This document shows, piece by piece, positions 8,031-16,944 of a DNA stretch of 64,000 nucleotides. A model generated the notes under the pieces. The model had not been told where the DNA came from. It worked only from the letters and a program-made list of their open reading frames with translations, and did no database searches. Position numbers and translations under genes: made by a program. The stretch spans positions 372,001 to 436,000 of the forward strand of contig NZ_CP021235.1 in NCBI RefSeq assembly GCF_003585765.1. The letters are read 5' to 3'. Within the stretch, counting starts at the first letter, position 1. Each line of letters begins with the position of its first letter. This DNA comes from Pontibacter actiniarum. Its GTDB lineage: Bacteria; Bacteroidota; Bacteroidia; Cytophagales; Hymenobacteraceae.

Positions 8031-8924
8031 ATGAAGGCTTGGATTTCGGCTTTTAGGCCGCGCACGCTGCCGTTGGCGCTCTCCTGCATTGGCATGGGCG
8101 GCTTTATGGCGGCAGCTAACGGCGCCTTCGATGCCACAGTGGTAGGCCTTTGCGTACTTACAACGCTCTTCCTGCAAATTCTCTCTAACCTGGCCAACGA
8201 TTACGGCGACTCCAAGCACGGGGCCGACAGCGTGCACCGCGAAGGGCCCATGCGGGCCGTGCAGGCGGGGCACATACAGGCAGAGCAGATGAAAAAGGGA
8301 ATGGTGGCCTTCAGCCTGCTGTCGCTTGTGTCGGGGCTGCTGCTCCTGTGGGTGGCTTTCGGTGCCGAGGGCATACTCCTTTTCCTGCTGTTCCTGGCGC
8401 TGGGCGTGGCCTCTATCTGGGCGGCTATCAATTACACTGCCGGCGACAAACCCTACGGCTATGCGGGGCTGGGCGACATCTTCGTCTTTGTTTTCTTCGG
8501 CTTGGTGGGTGTGCTGGGCACTTACTTTCTGCAGGCGCAGGAGCTGCAGGGGGTGGTTATACTGCCGGCGCTGGTGTGCGGCTTCTTTTCCACGGCAGTA
8601 CTCAACGTAAACAACATCCGCGACATTAAGTCTGATGTGCTGGCAGGCAAGCGCTCTGTTCCTGTGCGGCTGGGGCCTAAACGGGCGCGCATTTACCACC
8701 TGCTGCTGTTGCTGGGCGGGGTAACCAGTGCGTTTGCCTACGTGCTGCTCAACTACGAAAGCCCCTGGCAGTTCCTGTTTGTGCTGGCCCTGCCGTTGGT
8801 GCTCGTGAATGCCGTAAACGTGTGGCGCAAGCAAAGCTCGAAGGAGCTAGACCCTTACCTGAAGCAGATGGCGATGACTACGCTGCTGTTTGTGCTGCTG
8901 TTTGGCCTGGGGCAGGTGCTGTAA
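8031..8924 (+). CDS. menA: 1,4-dihydroxy-2-naphthoate polyprenyltransferase
   Basis: 297-residue integral membrane UbiA-family prenyltransferase that attaches the polyprenyl tail in menaquinone synthesis. About eight hydrophobic segments are visible. The prenyl-diphosphate/Mg motif is SNLANDYGDSKHGAD, and a second Asp-rich loop is NNIRDIKSDVLAGKRSVPVRLG. The ATG at 8031 gives the family-typical start MKAWISAFRPRTLPLAL; an earlier in-frame ATG at 7893 would add 46 unrelated residues across repeat DNA. A strong terminator follows. Menaquinone is the electron acceptor of the complex I genes at 27-36 kb. Confidence 0.93.
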   Translation: MKAWISAFRPRTLPLALSCIGMGGFMAAANGAFDATVVGLCVLTTLFLQILSNLANDYGDSKHGADSVHREGPMRAVQAGHIQAEQMKKGMVAFSLLSLVSGLLLLWVAFGAEGILLFLLFLALGVASIWAAINYTAGDKPYGYAGLGDIFVFVFFGLVGVLGTYFLQAQELQGVVILPALVCGFFSTAVLNVNNIRDIKSDVLAGKRSVPVRLGPKRARIYHLLLLLGGVTSAFAYVLLNYESPWQFLFVLALPLVLVNAVNVWRKQSSKELDPYLKQMAMTTLLFVLLFGLGQVL

Positions 8925-8945
8925 GCAAGCATGAAGTATAAATAA

Positions 8946-8979
8946 GAAGCCGCCGGTAGGGTAACCTACCGGCGGCTTC
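8946..8979. terminator. Strong intrinsic terminator after menA
   Basis: Perfect 15-bp stem (GAAGCCGCCGGTAGG with its complement), 4-base loop GTAA, followed by TTTATT. It is probably bidirectional, also ending the minus-strand gene at 9121. Confidence 0.9.
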
Positions 8980-9120
8980 TTTATTGTAATGGCATCAGCA
9001 AGAGGGTTAGCCTGTTTCTTCTCTTTCCTTCCCGCGTCAGTATGTAGAAGTCTCCGGCACAAAAAGGTGTATGCTCCGGATTCCATTTAGCGGTACTGTG
9101 CCTGCAACCAGCTCGGGCAG

Positions 9121-9732
9121 CTATAAGGCAGCGCGCTTTGAGATAACGTAGGAAAACTGAACACCTGCCGCCGGATAAAGCTGACTGTTGTCGAAATCGA
9201 AGTCGGTGGCATAGCCTAAGCCAAGGTGCAGGTTAAAAATGAACTTCTGCCCGAGTGGCCGTTGCATCCCCCAATGGGCTTCGTTTAGGAGCGTCCTGTT
9301 CAGCGGTTCTTCCAGAAAACTGTAGTCGTTGCCTTCAAACACTCGGTTCGTGGTGTATTTTACCTGGAAGGCAACGTAGTTCCCCGCATTGTTTAGGATG
9401 GATTTAGACTTTGAAAGCCTTCTGTCGCGGTTATAGGTATACTTGAACTCTGACCGGAAGTAAGCAACAGGCTCATTGATGATCCAGGTGCTGTTGAAGC
9501 CATTCTCGAAGTCGTTTTGCTCTATAGCGTACCCGCCGCCCAAGCCAGCACTCAGGTTAGCAGACCACCTTGCGCTAAGCGGCACTTCGTAAGCGAGTCC
9601 GAGGCCATGGAGTCCTAGTTCGATTTTGCTCATACTTTCCAGCTTTGTGCTGGGCTGGGCAGGAGAGGCAGTTTGCGCGAGCGCACCAAAGCTGATGATG
9701 GATAAAGCGGCTGCTAAAAAGTTCGTTTTCAT
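9121..9732 (-). CDS. Probable outer-membrane beta-barrel protein
   Basis: 203 residues. A signal peptide (MKTNFLAAALSIISFGALAQ) is followed by alternating hydrophobic/polar strands such as IELGLHGLGLAYEVPL, WSANLSAGLGGGYAI and FNLHLGLGYATDF, ending in FSYVISKRAAL. This is the look of a small outer-membrane barrel, but no named family can be claimed. It stands alone between two terminators. Confidence 0.6.
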   Translation of the reverse strand: MKTNFLAAALSIISFGALAQTASPAQPSTKLESMSKIELGLHGLGLAYEVPLSARWSANLSAGLGGGYAIEQNDFENGFNSTWIINEPVAYFRSEFKYTYNRDRRLSKSKSILNNAGNYVAFQVKYTTNRVFEGNDYSFLEEPLNRTLLNEAHWGMQRPLGQKFIFNLHLGLGYATDFDFDNSQLYPAAGVQFSYVISKRAAL

Positions 9733-10100
9733 ATTGCGTATGTGTTGGTAAAGTAAAGGTCATGTTACTTGTTATTGCAGCAGGCTTGTATCCGGCCCGA
9801 GAATAAGCCGTGGTATCTTTAGGGGATACTCCCCACGCAGCACCCGTTTGACTTCGCTCATCGCTCCAGGTTTTCTCCCGTTTGTTACGCGGGTGGAAAG
9901 CGAAAGGGCGCGTACTAGGGCAATCAAAGGAACATACTCTTCCCAGCTAAGCTTTTTGAAGTAGTACAGGGGTGTCTTCTCTGGCTCTGTTGGCTGCCTG
10001 TGCTTGCAGGCAGTTGTACTACGCAGCCGGGGAGGCCAAGTATAGCCTGGCAGTTCCGCAAAACAGCCAGGCTATACTTTGTTATGTCGGCTGTTAGGAA
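9733..10100. other. Gap, 368 bp, mostly featureless
   Basis: It holds the terminator of the TonB-dependent receptor at its right end. Otherwise I see no gene, promoter box or repeat that I can defend. Confidence 0.5.
10038..10079 (-). terminator. Hairpin ending the TonB-dependent receptor gene
   Basis: Perfect 14-bp inverted repeat AAGTATAGCCTGGC/GCCAGGCTATACTT with a 14-base loop, 22 bp past the receptor stop codon. The U-tract is weak. Both arms contain the over-represented heptamer AAGTATA. Confidence 0.6.
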
Positions 10101-12557
10101 TTAACTGCCACTTCCCCCTTTGCTGTCGCCGCCGCCTTTCAGGTCATCGTTTTTGATGCCGCGCTTGGTGCGCTTAATATCTTCCTTCAGCTTTCCGAAC
10201 TTGTAGTTGAAGCCAATGCTCACACGGCGGGTCATGTTGCGGTATTCGCTGCGCTGGTAGAAATCAGGGCCGTTCAGCTCATTATAGTTGGAGATATACT
10301 TGTTCAGCGGGTTCTGCACCGAAATGCTGAGGCTCGCCTTCTCGTCCTTCAGGAAGCTTTTGCTCAGGGACAGCCCGTGCCAGACCCGCCCCGACGACTC
10401 GCCCTGCAGCAGTACCCGCGGCGCATAATACCCGATGTTTACACCGGCGCGCCAGTTCTTCTCAAACCGGTAGCTGGCGTTGCTGTACATATAGCCGCTG
10501 ATGCCGCTGTTCTCCAGATCCTCCCCGCCAATATTGCCACTTAGCTGGCTGTAGGACAGTGTGCCGTTCAGGTTAAGGCTAAGCTTTTTAAACAGCGTGC
10601 TGTTGCCGCTGAGCGAGAGTGTGGTGGTGGCGTTTTTGCCGATGTTGCCGTATGTGGTGGTGCTCACGGAGTCTGCCGGGTTAAAAAGCGTGTAGCTCTG
10701 GATGGCGCTGTTCGTGAAGGCGTGGGTCAGGGTGCTGTTTAGCGAGTTGCTGCCCTTAAAGAGGCTGTGGGACAGGCTGAACACATGGCTGGTGGCCGGG
10801 TCCAGCTTCGGGTTACCGTAGGAGATGCTCTTTTCGTTCGTCCGGTCTACGTAGGGGTTCAGGTACCACAGGCTTGGCCGCTCAATGCGCTGCGTGTAGG
10901 AGAGTTTCAGGCTGGCCATATTCTTCAGGGTGCGGGTCAGGGAGACGCTTGGGATCAGGTTCAGGTAGTCCTGCTTTGCCGCCGCCTCCGAGGATTTAAA
11001 GTCAGCGTCTACCACGGTCTGCTCCAGGCGCGCGCCTGCCCGCAGGCCCCACTTGTCGTAGCGCAGGCTAAAGGAGGTATAGCCCGCGTAAATATCCTGG
11101 CTGTAGTCAAACTCGTTGGTCAGGCTTGGCACTTCTACAAAAGAATCGGTCTCCGGGTTGTAGTTGCGGTAGTAGTAATCGCTGGCGTTGTCGCGCAGAA
11201 TAGTTTTGGCGCCTACCTCCAGTGTGTGTTTCTTAAACGGGTGTACATAGTCTGCCTGCAGGGTTTGCTCCACCGAGCTGCCGTTGTTGAGCGTGCGGGT
11301 GTCCGCCGGACCCCTGTAGTTAAAGACGTCTGTAAACGAGAGGTTTGATTTGTTGTCACTGGTTTCGTCCCCGATCTTGTAGGAGAGCGTGAGCAGTTGG
11401 TTCTTGTTGCGCTTAAAGGTGTGCTGGTAGTCCAGGCCCAGCTCATAGTTGCCCCAGCCGCCGGTGTTGGCGTTGTTGCGGTTAACGGCGCTGGTGCGGT
11501 TGCCGACCCTGTCGAGTTCCTCCACTGTCTGTAGCGCCGTTGCTTCCCAGTCGCTGCTATTCAAGCTGAACTTGGCAGACAGCAGGTTGAGGGTGTCAAT
11601 CTCGTAGCTCATCTCACCGTCCACGTATTTAAAGAAGTTCTCTTCCTTACCGCCGCCGTCCTGTAGCAGCAGCGCCCCTGTTTCCTTGTTCAGGCGTTCA
11701 AAAGAGGAGTTATAGCTGGGGCTGGTGTACTGGCTGATTCCCCCGTAGGCTGAAATACCGAATTTCCCCATTTTTGCGGTTACGTTGGCGGAGCCGTAGC
11801 GGCTGTTCGGCGTGCTCTGCGAAAGGTAAATGCTGCCGTTGTACCCGTTATTCGGCTCGTTGTGGGTAATTACGTTGATAATGCCCCCGATGCCCTCTGC
11901 GTCATACTTGGCCGGCGGGTCTGTAATAACCTCGATGCGCTTAATGGTGTTGGCAGGCATGCTGCGGAACACATCCTTGGGGTTGCGGGCAAAAAGGGTA
12001 GAGGCCTTGCCGTTCACCAGTACCTTATAGCTGCTGCTGCCGTTCAGCTTGATGTTCTCTTCCGAGTCCAGGCTCAGCATGGGCACTTTGCGCAGCATGT
12101 CCAGGGCCGTGAGGGTTTTGCTTTCCGGGTCAAGCTCCACGTTGTAGCTGATCTTGTCGATGTCCTGGGTGATGAGCATCTTCTCTGCCGTTACCTCCAC
12201 TTCCTGCAGCTGTTTGGCAGAGCTGGCGATAGCTATGTTGCCCAGGTCCGCCACGTCCTTGCCTGCCTCCAGGGTAGGCAGCTCCATGGAAAAGGGCTTG
12301 TAGCCCACGTAGGTAAGGATGAGCTTATACTTGCCCAGCGGCAAACCGGAGACAGTAAAGCTGCCGTTATCCTGGGTGAAGGTGCTTTTAACCGGCTCGT
12401 CTTTCTCGGGTTTGCTGACTACCACGGTTACATAGCTGAGTGGCTTTTGGCTGAGGGAATCTACCACCACGCCTTTGATGGTGCCGGTTGCCGGGCTCTG
12501 TGCCCGGGAGAAGGAGCTTAACAGCAGGCACAGGGCCAGCAGTATCGTCTGTTTCAT
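10101..12557 (-). CDS. TonB-dependent outer-membrane receptor (CarboxypepD-reg plus OMP_b-brl_3 type)
   Basis: 818 residues. After a signal peptide (about 1-19) comes a carboxypeptidase-regulatory-like domain (about 24-105, GTIKGVVVDSLSQKPLSYVTVVV), then a TonB plug (about 130-240, with IKRIEVITDPPAKYDAEGIGGIINVIT), then a long beta-barrel ending in aromatic-rich strands (IGFNYKFGKLKED). The C-terminal 30 residues are charged and Gly-rich, past the barrel. The family imports unknown ligands; no SusD partner is adjacent, so it is not a classical polysaccharide locus. The substrate cannot be told from sequence. Confidence 0.88.
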   Translation of the reverse strand: MKQTILLALCLLLSSFSRAQSPATGTIKGVVVDSLSQKPLSYVTVVVSKPEKDEPVKSTFTQDNGSFTVSGLPLGKYKLILTYVGYKPFSMELPTLEAGKDVADLGNIAIASSAKQLQEVEVTAEKMLITQDIDKISYNVELDPESKTLTALDMLRKVPMLSLDSEENIKLNGSSSYKVLVNGKASTLFARNPKDVFRSMPANTIKRIEVITDPPAKYDAEGIGGIINVITHNEPNNGYNGSIYLSQSTPNSRYGSANVTAKMGKFGISAYGGISQYTSPSYNSSFERLNKETGALLLQDGGGKEENFFKYVDGEMSYEIDTLNLLSAKFSLNSSDWEATALQTVEELDRVGNRTSAVNRNNANTGGWGNYELGLDYQHTFKRNKNQLLTLSYKIGDETSDNKSNLSFTDVFNYRGPADTRTLNNGSSVEQTLQADYVHPFKKHTLEVGAKTILRDNASDYYYRNYNPETDSFVEVPSLTNEFDYSQDIYAGYTSFSLRYDKWGLRAGARLEQTVVDADFKSSEAAAKQDYLNLIPSVSLTRTLKNMASLKLSYTQRIERPSLWYLNPYVDRTNEKSISYGNPKLDPATSHVFSLSHSLFKGSNSLNSTLTHAFTNSAIQSYTLFNPADSVSTTTYGNIGKNATTTLSLSGNSTLFKKLSLNLNGTLSYSQLSGNIGGEDLENSGISGYMYSNASYRFEKNWRAGVNIGYYAPRVLLQGESSGRVWHGLSLSKSFLKDEKASLSISVQNPLNKYISNYNELNGPDFYQRSEYRNMTRRVSIGFNYKFGKLKEDIKRTKRGIKNDDLKGGGDSKGGSGS

Positions 12558-12892
12558 GTGTATAGGTTGGTAAAATGAGCACGCGATGCATCCAGTCGGT
12601 ATTCCCTTTAGGTTCTCACGCTCCTTCCTTACACACGGAGTTGTACACTCTCCTCTCCTAAAAGCTCACAACGGAATTACAAAATCAGTTGTATTATGAT
12701 TTTGAGGAGACAATATATGTAAAATACGATAACTATGACTGTGGTTGAGAAATAAATTCGTGGTAAAACACTAAAATTAAGTATAAATGCGGCCGTATTG
12801 TCTCGGGAGGTGATAAGGGGGCACCGGGTGGAAACGATGAAGCCGCTCCAGCAAGGAAGCGGCTTTCAAGTATAGAAGTGTACAGACCGGTT
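12558..12892. other. Gap, 335 bp, between receptor and pncA
   Basis: AT-rich DNA near 12670-12790 probably holds the receptor promoter, but no convincing -7/-33 pair was found. A hairpin AAGCCGCTCC/GGAAGCGGCTT at about 12842-12865 lies just past the pncA stop and may end that transcript, although its T-run is poor. Confidence 0.45.
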
Positions 12893-13504
12893 TTACGGTA
12901 ACAGCGTATGGCTTTGCACAAGGTGCCCTCCCCGTTGCAGTAGCTCAGCTTTGGCCCGGGAGAAGCCATCCGCGTCAATGGCGCGCGTGGCATCCTCTAT
13001 AAAGTATACCTGGAAGCCTTCGGTTAAGGCATCCTTTGCAGAAAAGAACACACAGTAATCAGCGGCAAGGCCAGCCAGGTAGACTTCCGTTACGGATTTA
13101 CCGCGCAGGTAATCCGCCAGGCCCGTGCTCTTCCGCCGCCCGTTGTCGAAGAAGCCGCTGTAGCTGTCTACCGCTGGGTCGGTTCCCTTTCTGAAGATGG
13201 CCTCGATGCGGTTCTGATCCAGCGCTTCGGAAAAGGCTGCGCCCGCGGTGCCCTGTACGCAATGGTCCGGCCACAAGACCTGCTCCAGGCCGTTCAGGTC
13301 TATCACCTCGAACACGTTTTTACCTGCATGGCTGGAGGCAAAGCTCTTGTGCTGCGGTGGGTGCCAGTCCTGGGTCGCTACCACCAGGTCAAACTGGTCC
13401 TGCAGCCTGTTCACGATGGGAAGTATGGCGTCTCCTTGCGGCACAGCCAGGGAGCCGCCGGGCAGGAAATCGTTTTGTATATCTACTAGGAGTAAAGCAC
13501 GCAT
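12893..13504 (-). CDS. pncA: Nicotinamidase
   Basis: 203-residue cysteine hydrolase that deamidates nicotinamide to nicotinate in NAD salvage (may also act on pyrazinamide). Catalytic triad: Asp8 (LLVDIQNDF), Lys106 (FRKG) and Cys151 (LAADYCV). Metal ligands: Asp46, His48 and His52 in TQDWHPPQH, with His81 in PDHCVQG. Length is normal. Single gene. Confidence 0.93.
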   Translation of the reverse strand: MRALLLVDIQNDFLPGGSLAVPQGDAILPIVNRLQDQFDLVVATQDWHPPQHKSFASSHAGKNVFEVIDLNGLEQVLWPDHCVQGTAGAAFSEALDQNRIEAIFRKGTDPAVDSYSGFFDNGRRKSTGLADYLRGKSVTEVYLAGLAADYCVFFSAKDALTEGFQVYFIEDATRAIDADGFSRAKAELLQRGGHLVQSHTLLP

Positions 13505-13713
13505 AGTATGGGGTAATAGGTGTAAGGGTACTGTCTGGGCTTTATATAGCCGTTCTGCTCAGCGCCAAGTTAGCGAATTTCTGCCATTCCCTCGTCCCTC
13601 GTACAGCTGAAGCAGCCGCCGGGCCCGGCTGATCCGGCAAACCAGCAGGCTCCGGGAAAGGGGGCATGGCTGGAGGAGTAAAGAGGGGTAGTAAAGGTTG
13701 CCGTGCAGGCCTG

Positions 13714-13754
13714 AAAACAGCAAGAGCCGCTTTAAAAGCGGCTCTTGCTGTTTT
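13714..13754 (-). terminator. Intrinsic terminator of the DEAD-box helicase
   Basis: Perfect 17-bp stem (AAAACAGCAAGAGCCGC and its complement) with a seven-base loop, starting 3 bp past the helicase stop codon. The stem itself ends in TTTT on either strand. Confidence 0.85.
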
Positions 13755-13757
13755 GTA

Positions 13758-15230
13758 TTAGCTGTTGTCCTGGGAAACCTGTGGGTTAGGGCTGCCCTGG
13801 GCGTTTTGTGGCTTATTGCTTTTTCTGTTGCGGTTACGGTTCCTGTTGCGGCTCTTGTTTCTGCCTTCGCCCTGCTGCTCTCCGGCAGCCTGGCCTTCGG
13901 CACGTGGTGGCCGTGGGTTTGCTTCCCGCTTTGGCCTGTTTGCCTGAGCCTCGTCTGTGCGGGCTGCACCGTTTCCTTCCGGTTTAGGGCCTCTGTGGTG
14001 CTTGCTTCTGTTTTTGCTGCCTTTGTTTCCTGTGCCCGGTCTGCCGCCGCCGCGTTGGCGCTGGCTACCGCCGTCCCGGCGCGTCGGGTCGTAGGCCGGC
14101 CCTGGTCCGAAGTCGCCCGGCAGGGGCAGCTTCGGCAGTTCGCGCTCAATGAGGCGCTCCACCTTCTGCACACGGAACATGTCCTTCTCGTTGACGAAGG
14201 TAATGGCCATACCGGTAGAGGCGGCACGCGCGGTGCGGCCTACACGGTGCACGTAGTCTTCGGCGTCCTGTGGCATGTCAAAGTTCACCACGTGGCTCAG
14301 GCTATCGATGTCGATGCCTCTGGAGAGAATGTCGGTGGCGACCACTATCTGGTACTGCTTGTTCTTAAAGCCCTGCAGCGCCTTCTCACGCTCATCCTGC
14401 GTCATGTCGGAGGAAATGCCTTCCGCCGTGAAGCCCATCTTTTTAAGGGAGCGCACAATCTGGCTTACGTTCGACTTGCGGGAGGTAAAGATGATCATGC
14501 TCTGAACGTCCAGCTCCCGGAGCAGGTACTCCAGCAAGGGCAGCTTTTGGTTGTCGTACGTCAGGTAGAAGCGCTGGTCTATACCTTCTGCAGGCTTGGA
14601 GATGGCCAGGTTTACCTCGGCGGGCTGCTGTAGGATCTGCTGTGCCAGGTCCCGGATCTTGCGCGGCATGGTGGCCGAGAACAAGAGCGTCTGGCGCTGC
14701 TTGGGCAGCTGGCTGATGATCTTGATCAGGTCATCCATAAAGCCCATGTCCAGCATTTTGTCTGCCTCGTCCAGCACCAGGTGGTTCAGCTGGTTCAGCT
14801 TTACATAGCCCATGGCCATGTGCGAGAGCAAACGGCCTGGCGTGGCGATAATAATGTCGGCGCCTGTGGTGAGGGCACGTTTCTGCTGCTCCCAGTCGTC
14901 TCCTTTGTTGCCGCCGTAAATGGCGATAGAGCTTACCGAGGCAAAGTAGCCGAAACCTTCCACCTGCTCATCTATTTGTTTGGCCAGCTCGCGTGTAGGC
15001 ACCAGAATCAGGGTGCTGGTGTGCTCGTAGCCTTCATGCGAAATACGGTCAATAAGCGGCAGCAGGTAGGCGGCTGTTTTGCCCGTTCCCGTCTGGGCAC
15101 AGGCAATCAGGTCCTTCTGCTCCAGAATCAACGGTATTGCCTGCTCTTGTACTGGGGTGGGCTGGTTGTAACCCATCGAGTTAATGCCTGTCAGTACGTC
15201 TTCGTGTAAGTTAAAAGAATGGAAGTCCAA
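13758..15230 (-). CDS. DEAD-box RNA helicase, RhlE-like, with a basic disordered tail
   Basis: 490 residues. The Q motif spans the start (FNLHEDVL...PTPVQEQ), Walker A is AQTGTGKT (45-52), followed by PTRELA, DEAD, SAT and the motif V/VI pair ATDILSRGID and HRVGRTAR. Residues ~375-490 are a low-complexity RNA-binding tail rich in Arg, Asn, Gly and Pro. The start is TTG at 15228-15230. A TAA lies two codons upstream, and the first in-frame ATG (residue 19) would remove the Q-motif aromatic residue, so TTG is almost forced. The protein probably unwinds RNA in ribosome assembly or mRNA decay. Confidence 0.93.
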   Translation of the reverse strand: MDFHSFNLHEDVLTGINSMGYNQPTPVQEQAIPLILEQKDLIACAQTGTGKTAAYLLPLIDRISHEGYEHTSTLILVPTRELAKQIDEQVEGFGYFASVSSIAIYGGNKGDDWEQQKRALTTGADIIIATPGRLLSHMAMGYVKLNQLNHLVLDEADKMLDMGFMDDLIKIISQLPKQRQTLLFSATMPRKIRDLAQQILQQPAEVNLAISKPAEGIDQRFYLTYDNQKLPLLEYLLRELDVQSMIIFTSRKSNVSQIVRSLKKMGFTAEGISSDMTQDEREKALQGFKNKQYQIVVATDILSRGIDIDSLSHVVNFDMPQDAEDYVHRVGRTARAASTGMAITFVNEKDMFRVQKVERLIERELPKLPLPGDFGPGPAYDPTRRDGGSQRQRGGGRPGTGNKGSKNRSKHHRGPKPEGNGAARTDEAQANRPKREANPRPPRAEGQAAGEQQGEGRNKSRNRNRNRNRKSNKPQNAQGSPNPQVSQDNS

Positions 15231-15639
15231 TGCTTATAAATTTTGGTTTTACTACATGGCGGCCATCTTTTTCCATCAGCCGCTTTTGCAGAGTAAAGAT
15301 ACTATAAATATGAGTACGAAAAATATATGCTTTAATTCAAATATTTTATTGCATAATGTTGCGAATATATAGAACAATGTATTATGTTTGTAAAAAGTTG
15401 CACAGGGTAGTGGGTTGTGCAATAAACGAATGCCTCGATTATTCAATTCTTGTCTTTTTGTGGCGCGTGTTATTTGTTGGTTTAGGGCTGTTTAAGGGAA
15501 TGTATGAATATCGATATATGTTAATGCTTATTAGTTGAGTACTATTTGTTGCAACATTGCCTTACAAGTAGCGTACATACCAACAGGAAAAGAGATATAA
15601 AACATAATAAAAACTATATATAAAATCATAAATATAGCC
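15231..15639. other. AT-rich gap upstream of a short peptide gene
   Basis: About 410 bp, clearly lower in GC than its neighbours. It contains an inverted repeat TTGCACA-N11-TGTGCAA at 15398-15422, possibly an operator. It must carry the promoters of the helicase (minus) and of the small peptide (plus); no perfect TAnnTTTG box is visible for either. Confidence 0.5.
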
Positions 15640-15726
15640 ATGAAAAAATTTGTACAAGAGTCTCCTAACTTCTCACTACTGTTAGGCCTTAACATTATCA
15701 ATGCTATCTTCATGCTGCTCCTTTAG
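15640..15726 (+). CDS. Very short hydrophobic peptide
   Basis: 28 codons, MKKFVQESPNFSLLLGLNII continuing to a Phe/Met/Leu-rich end. A basic, polar head of about 11 residues is followed by a 17-residue hydrophobic segment that could span or insert in a membrane. It lies in otherwise non-coding AT-rich DNA, and a good intrinsic terminator follows 31 bp after the stop, which together suggest an independent small transcript. It could be a membrane peptide, a type I toxin-like peptide, or a leader. No homology can be claimed, and chance is possible at this length. Confidence 0.45.
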   Translation: MKKFVQESPNFSLLLGLNIINAIFMLLL

Positions 15727-15757
15727 CGCAGCATCTTAAATACACCACCACCTGATT

Positions 15758-15793
15758 AGAGCGGCCTCGCCACAAGCGGAGCCGCTCTTTTTG
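15758..15793 (+). terminator. Intrinsic terminator after the short peptide
   Basis: Stem AGAGCGGC/GCCGCTCT (8 bp) with a 15-base loop, followed by TTTTTGTG. It separates the peptide transcript from yebC at 15882. Confidence 0.8.
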
Positions 15794-15881
15794 TGTCTTT
15801 CAGGTAAAATTTTCTTTATTTTGTTTTGAGGAGGAGGGGGCGTTCCCCGAATTCAGGAAACGCAGTAACGCAGACTTTTCT

Positions 15882-16637
15882 ATGGCAGGACACAACAAAT
15901 GGTCGCAGATCAAGCGCAAGAAAGGAGCCCTGGACGCCAAGCGATCAAAGATATTTACCAAACTCATCAAAGAAATAACGGTAGCCGTGAAAGAAGGCGG
16001 CGCCGACCCGGATGCCAACCCGCGCCTTCGCCTTGCCATACAGATGAGCAAGGGGGCCAACATGCCCAAAGACAACATTGAGCGTGCCGTATCAAAAGGA
16101 GAGGGAGGCGACGCCAGCGACTACAGTCAGGTAAACTACGAAGGCTACGGCCCCGGCGGCGTGGCCGTATACGTGGAGTGCCTCACAGACAACATTAACC
16201 GTACCGTGCAGAACCTGCGCACCATGTTCAACAAAAGCGGCGGCAGCCTGGGCACCAGTGGCTCGGTAGAGTACCTGTTCGACCGGAAAGGCGTGTTTGT
16301 GGCACACCGCAACCCGGAGCAGCCGATAGACGAGGACGAGCTGTTGCTGGAGCTGGCGGACGGCGGTGCCGAAGAGGTTGAGTTCGAGGAGGGTTACATG
16401 ACCATCTACAGTGCCATGGAAGACTTTGGGGCACTGCAGAAAAAGGTAGAGGAGCTGAACCTGGACCTGGAGAGCGCAGACCTGCAGCGCCTGCCGCAAA
16501 CCACCGTAAAGGTAGAGGACCCGGAGGCGGTGCGGAAGGTGCTCCGGCTGATCGACTCGCTGGAGGACGACGACGATGTGCAACAGGTATACCATAACCT
16601 GGAGCTGAGTGAGGAGGTGATGGCAGCGCTGGAGTAG
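15882..16637 (+). CDS. yebC: YebC/PmpR/TACO1-family protein
   Basis: 251 residues with the conserved start MAGHNKWSQIKRKKGALDAKRSKIF, the signature PKDNIERAV, and an acidic C-terminal domain, all at normal length. The family was long annotated as transcription regulators (PmpR), and more recent work on bacterial and mitochondrial members points to a role in translation. It stands alone, with no ruvC or ruvA next to it as in many other phyla. The ATG at 15882 is firm. Confidence 0.93.
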   Translation: MAGHNKWSQIKRKKGALDAKRSKIFTKLIKEITVAVKEGGADPDANPRLRLAIQMSKGANMPKDNIERAVSKGEGGDASDYSQVNYEGYGPGGVAVYVECLTDNINRTVQNLRTMFNKSGGSLGTSGSVEYLFDRKGVFVAHRNPEQPIDEDELLLELADGGAEEVEFEEGYMTIYSAMEDFGALQKKVEELNLDLESADLQRLPQTTVKVEDPEAVRKVLRLIDSLEDDDDVQQVYHNLELSEEVMAALE

Positions 16638-16944
16638 CAGCCAGCATAATACCACACTTTAGTGCTGCCCCTGCTGGCGATGCCGCTTTGCCTGGACTAG
16701 CCTTTGGTGATCCAGGGCGCTGTAACAGCCGCCCGCTAGGGCGTTAGGTGCGACACAAGCTTTCGGGAAGGGGCGTGTGCAGTGCCAGGGGGCTTTCTTT
16801 TCGTGGCTGAGCAGCCAAGGCTACCGTGCCAAAGCTGCTGAAGTGGCGACTAACCGCCTGCATTCCCGTACCCTTATCAGGCCGCAGCCTCTGTTCTGCG
16901 GTTTCTTATCTTTCATCAGCGTACAGTAGAACTCACGTTTAACA
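16638..16944. other. Gap, 307 bp
   Basis: GC-rich gap between yebC and the CoA transferase. I see no gene or clear terminator; a TTATCTTTC near 16906 is only a weak -7 candidate. Confidence 0.4.

Noticed and set aside
13559..14227. Long minus-strand frame over the helicase tail
   Set aside because: Out-of-frame shadow of the Arg/Asn-rich helicase C-terminus.
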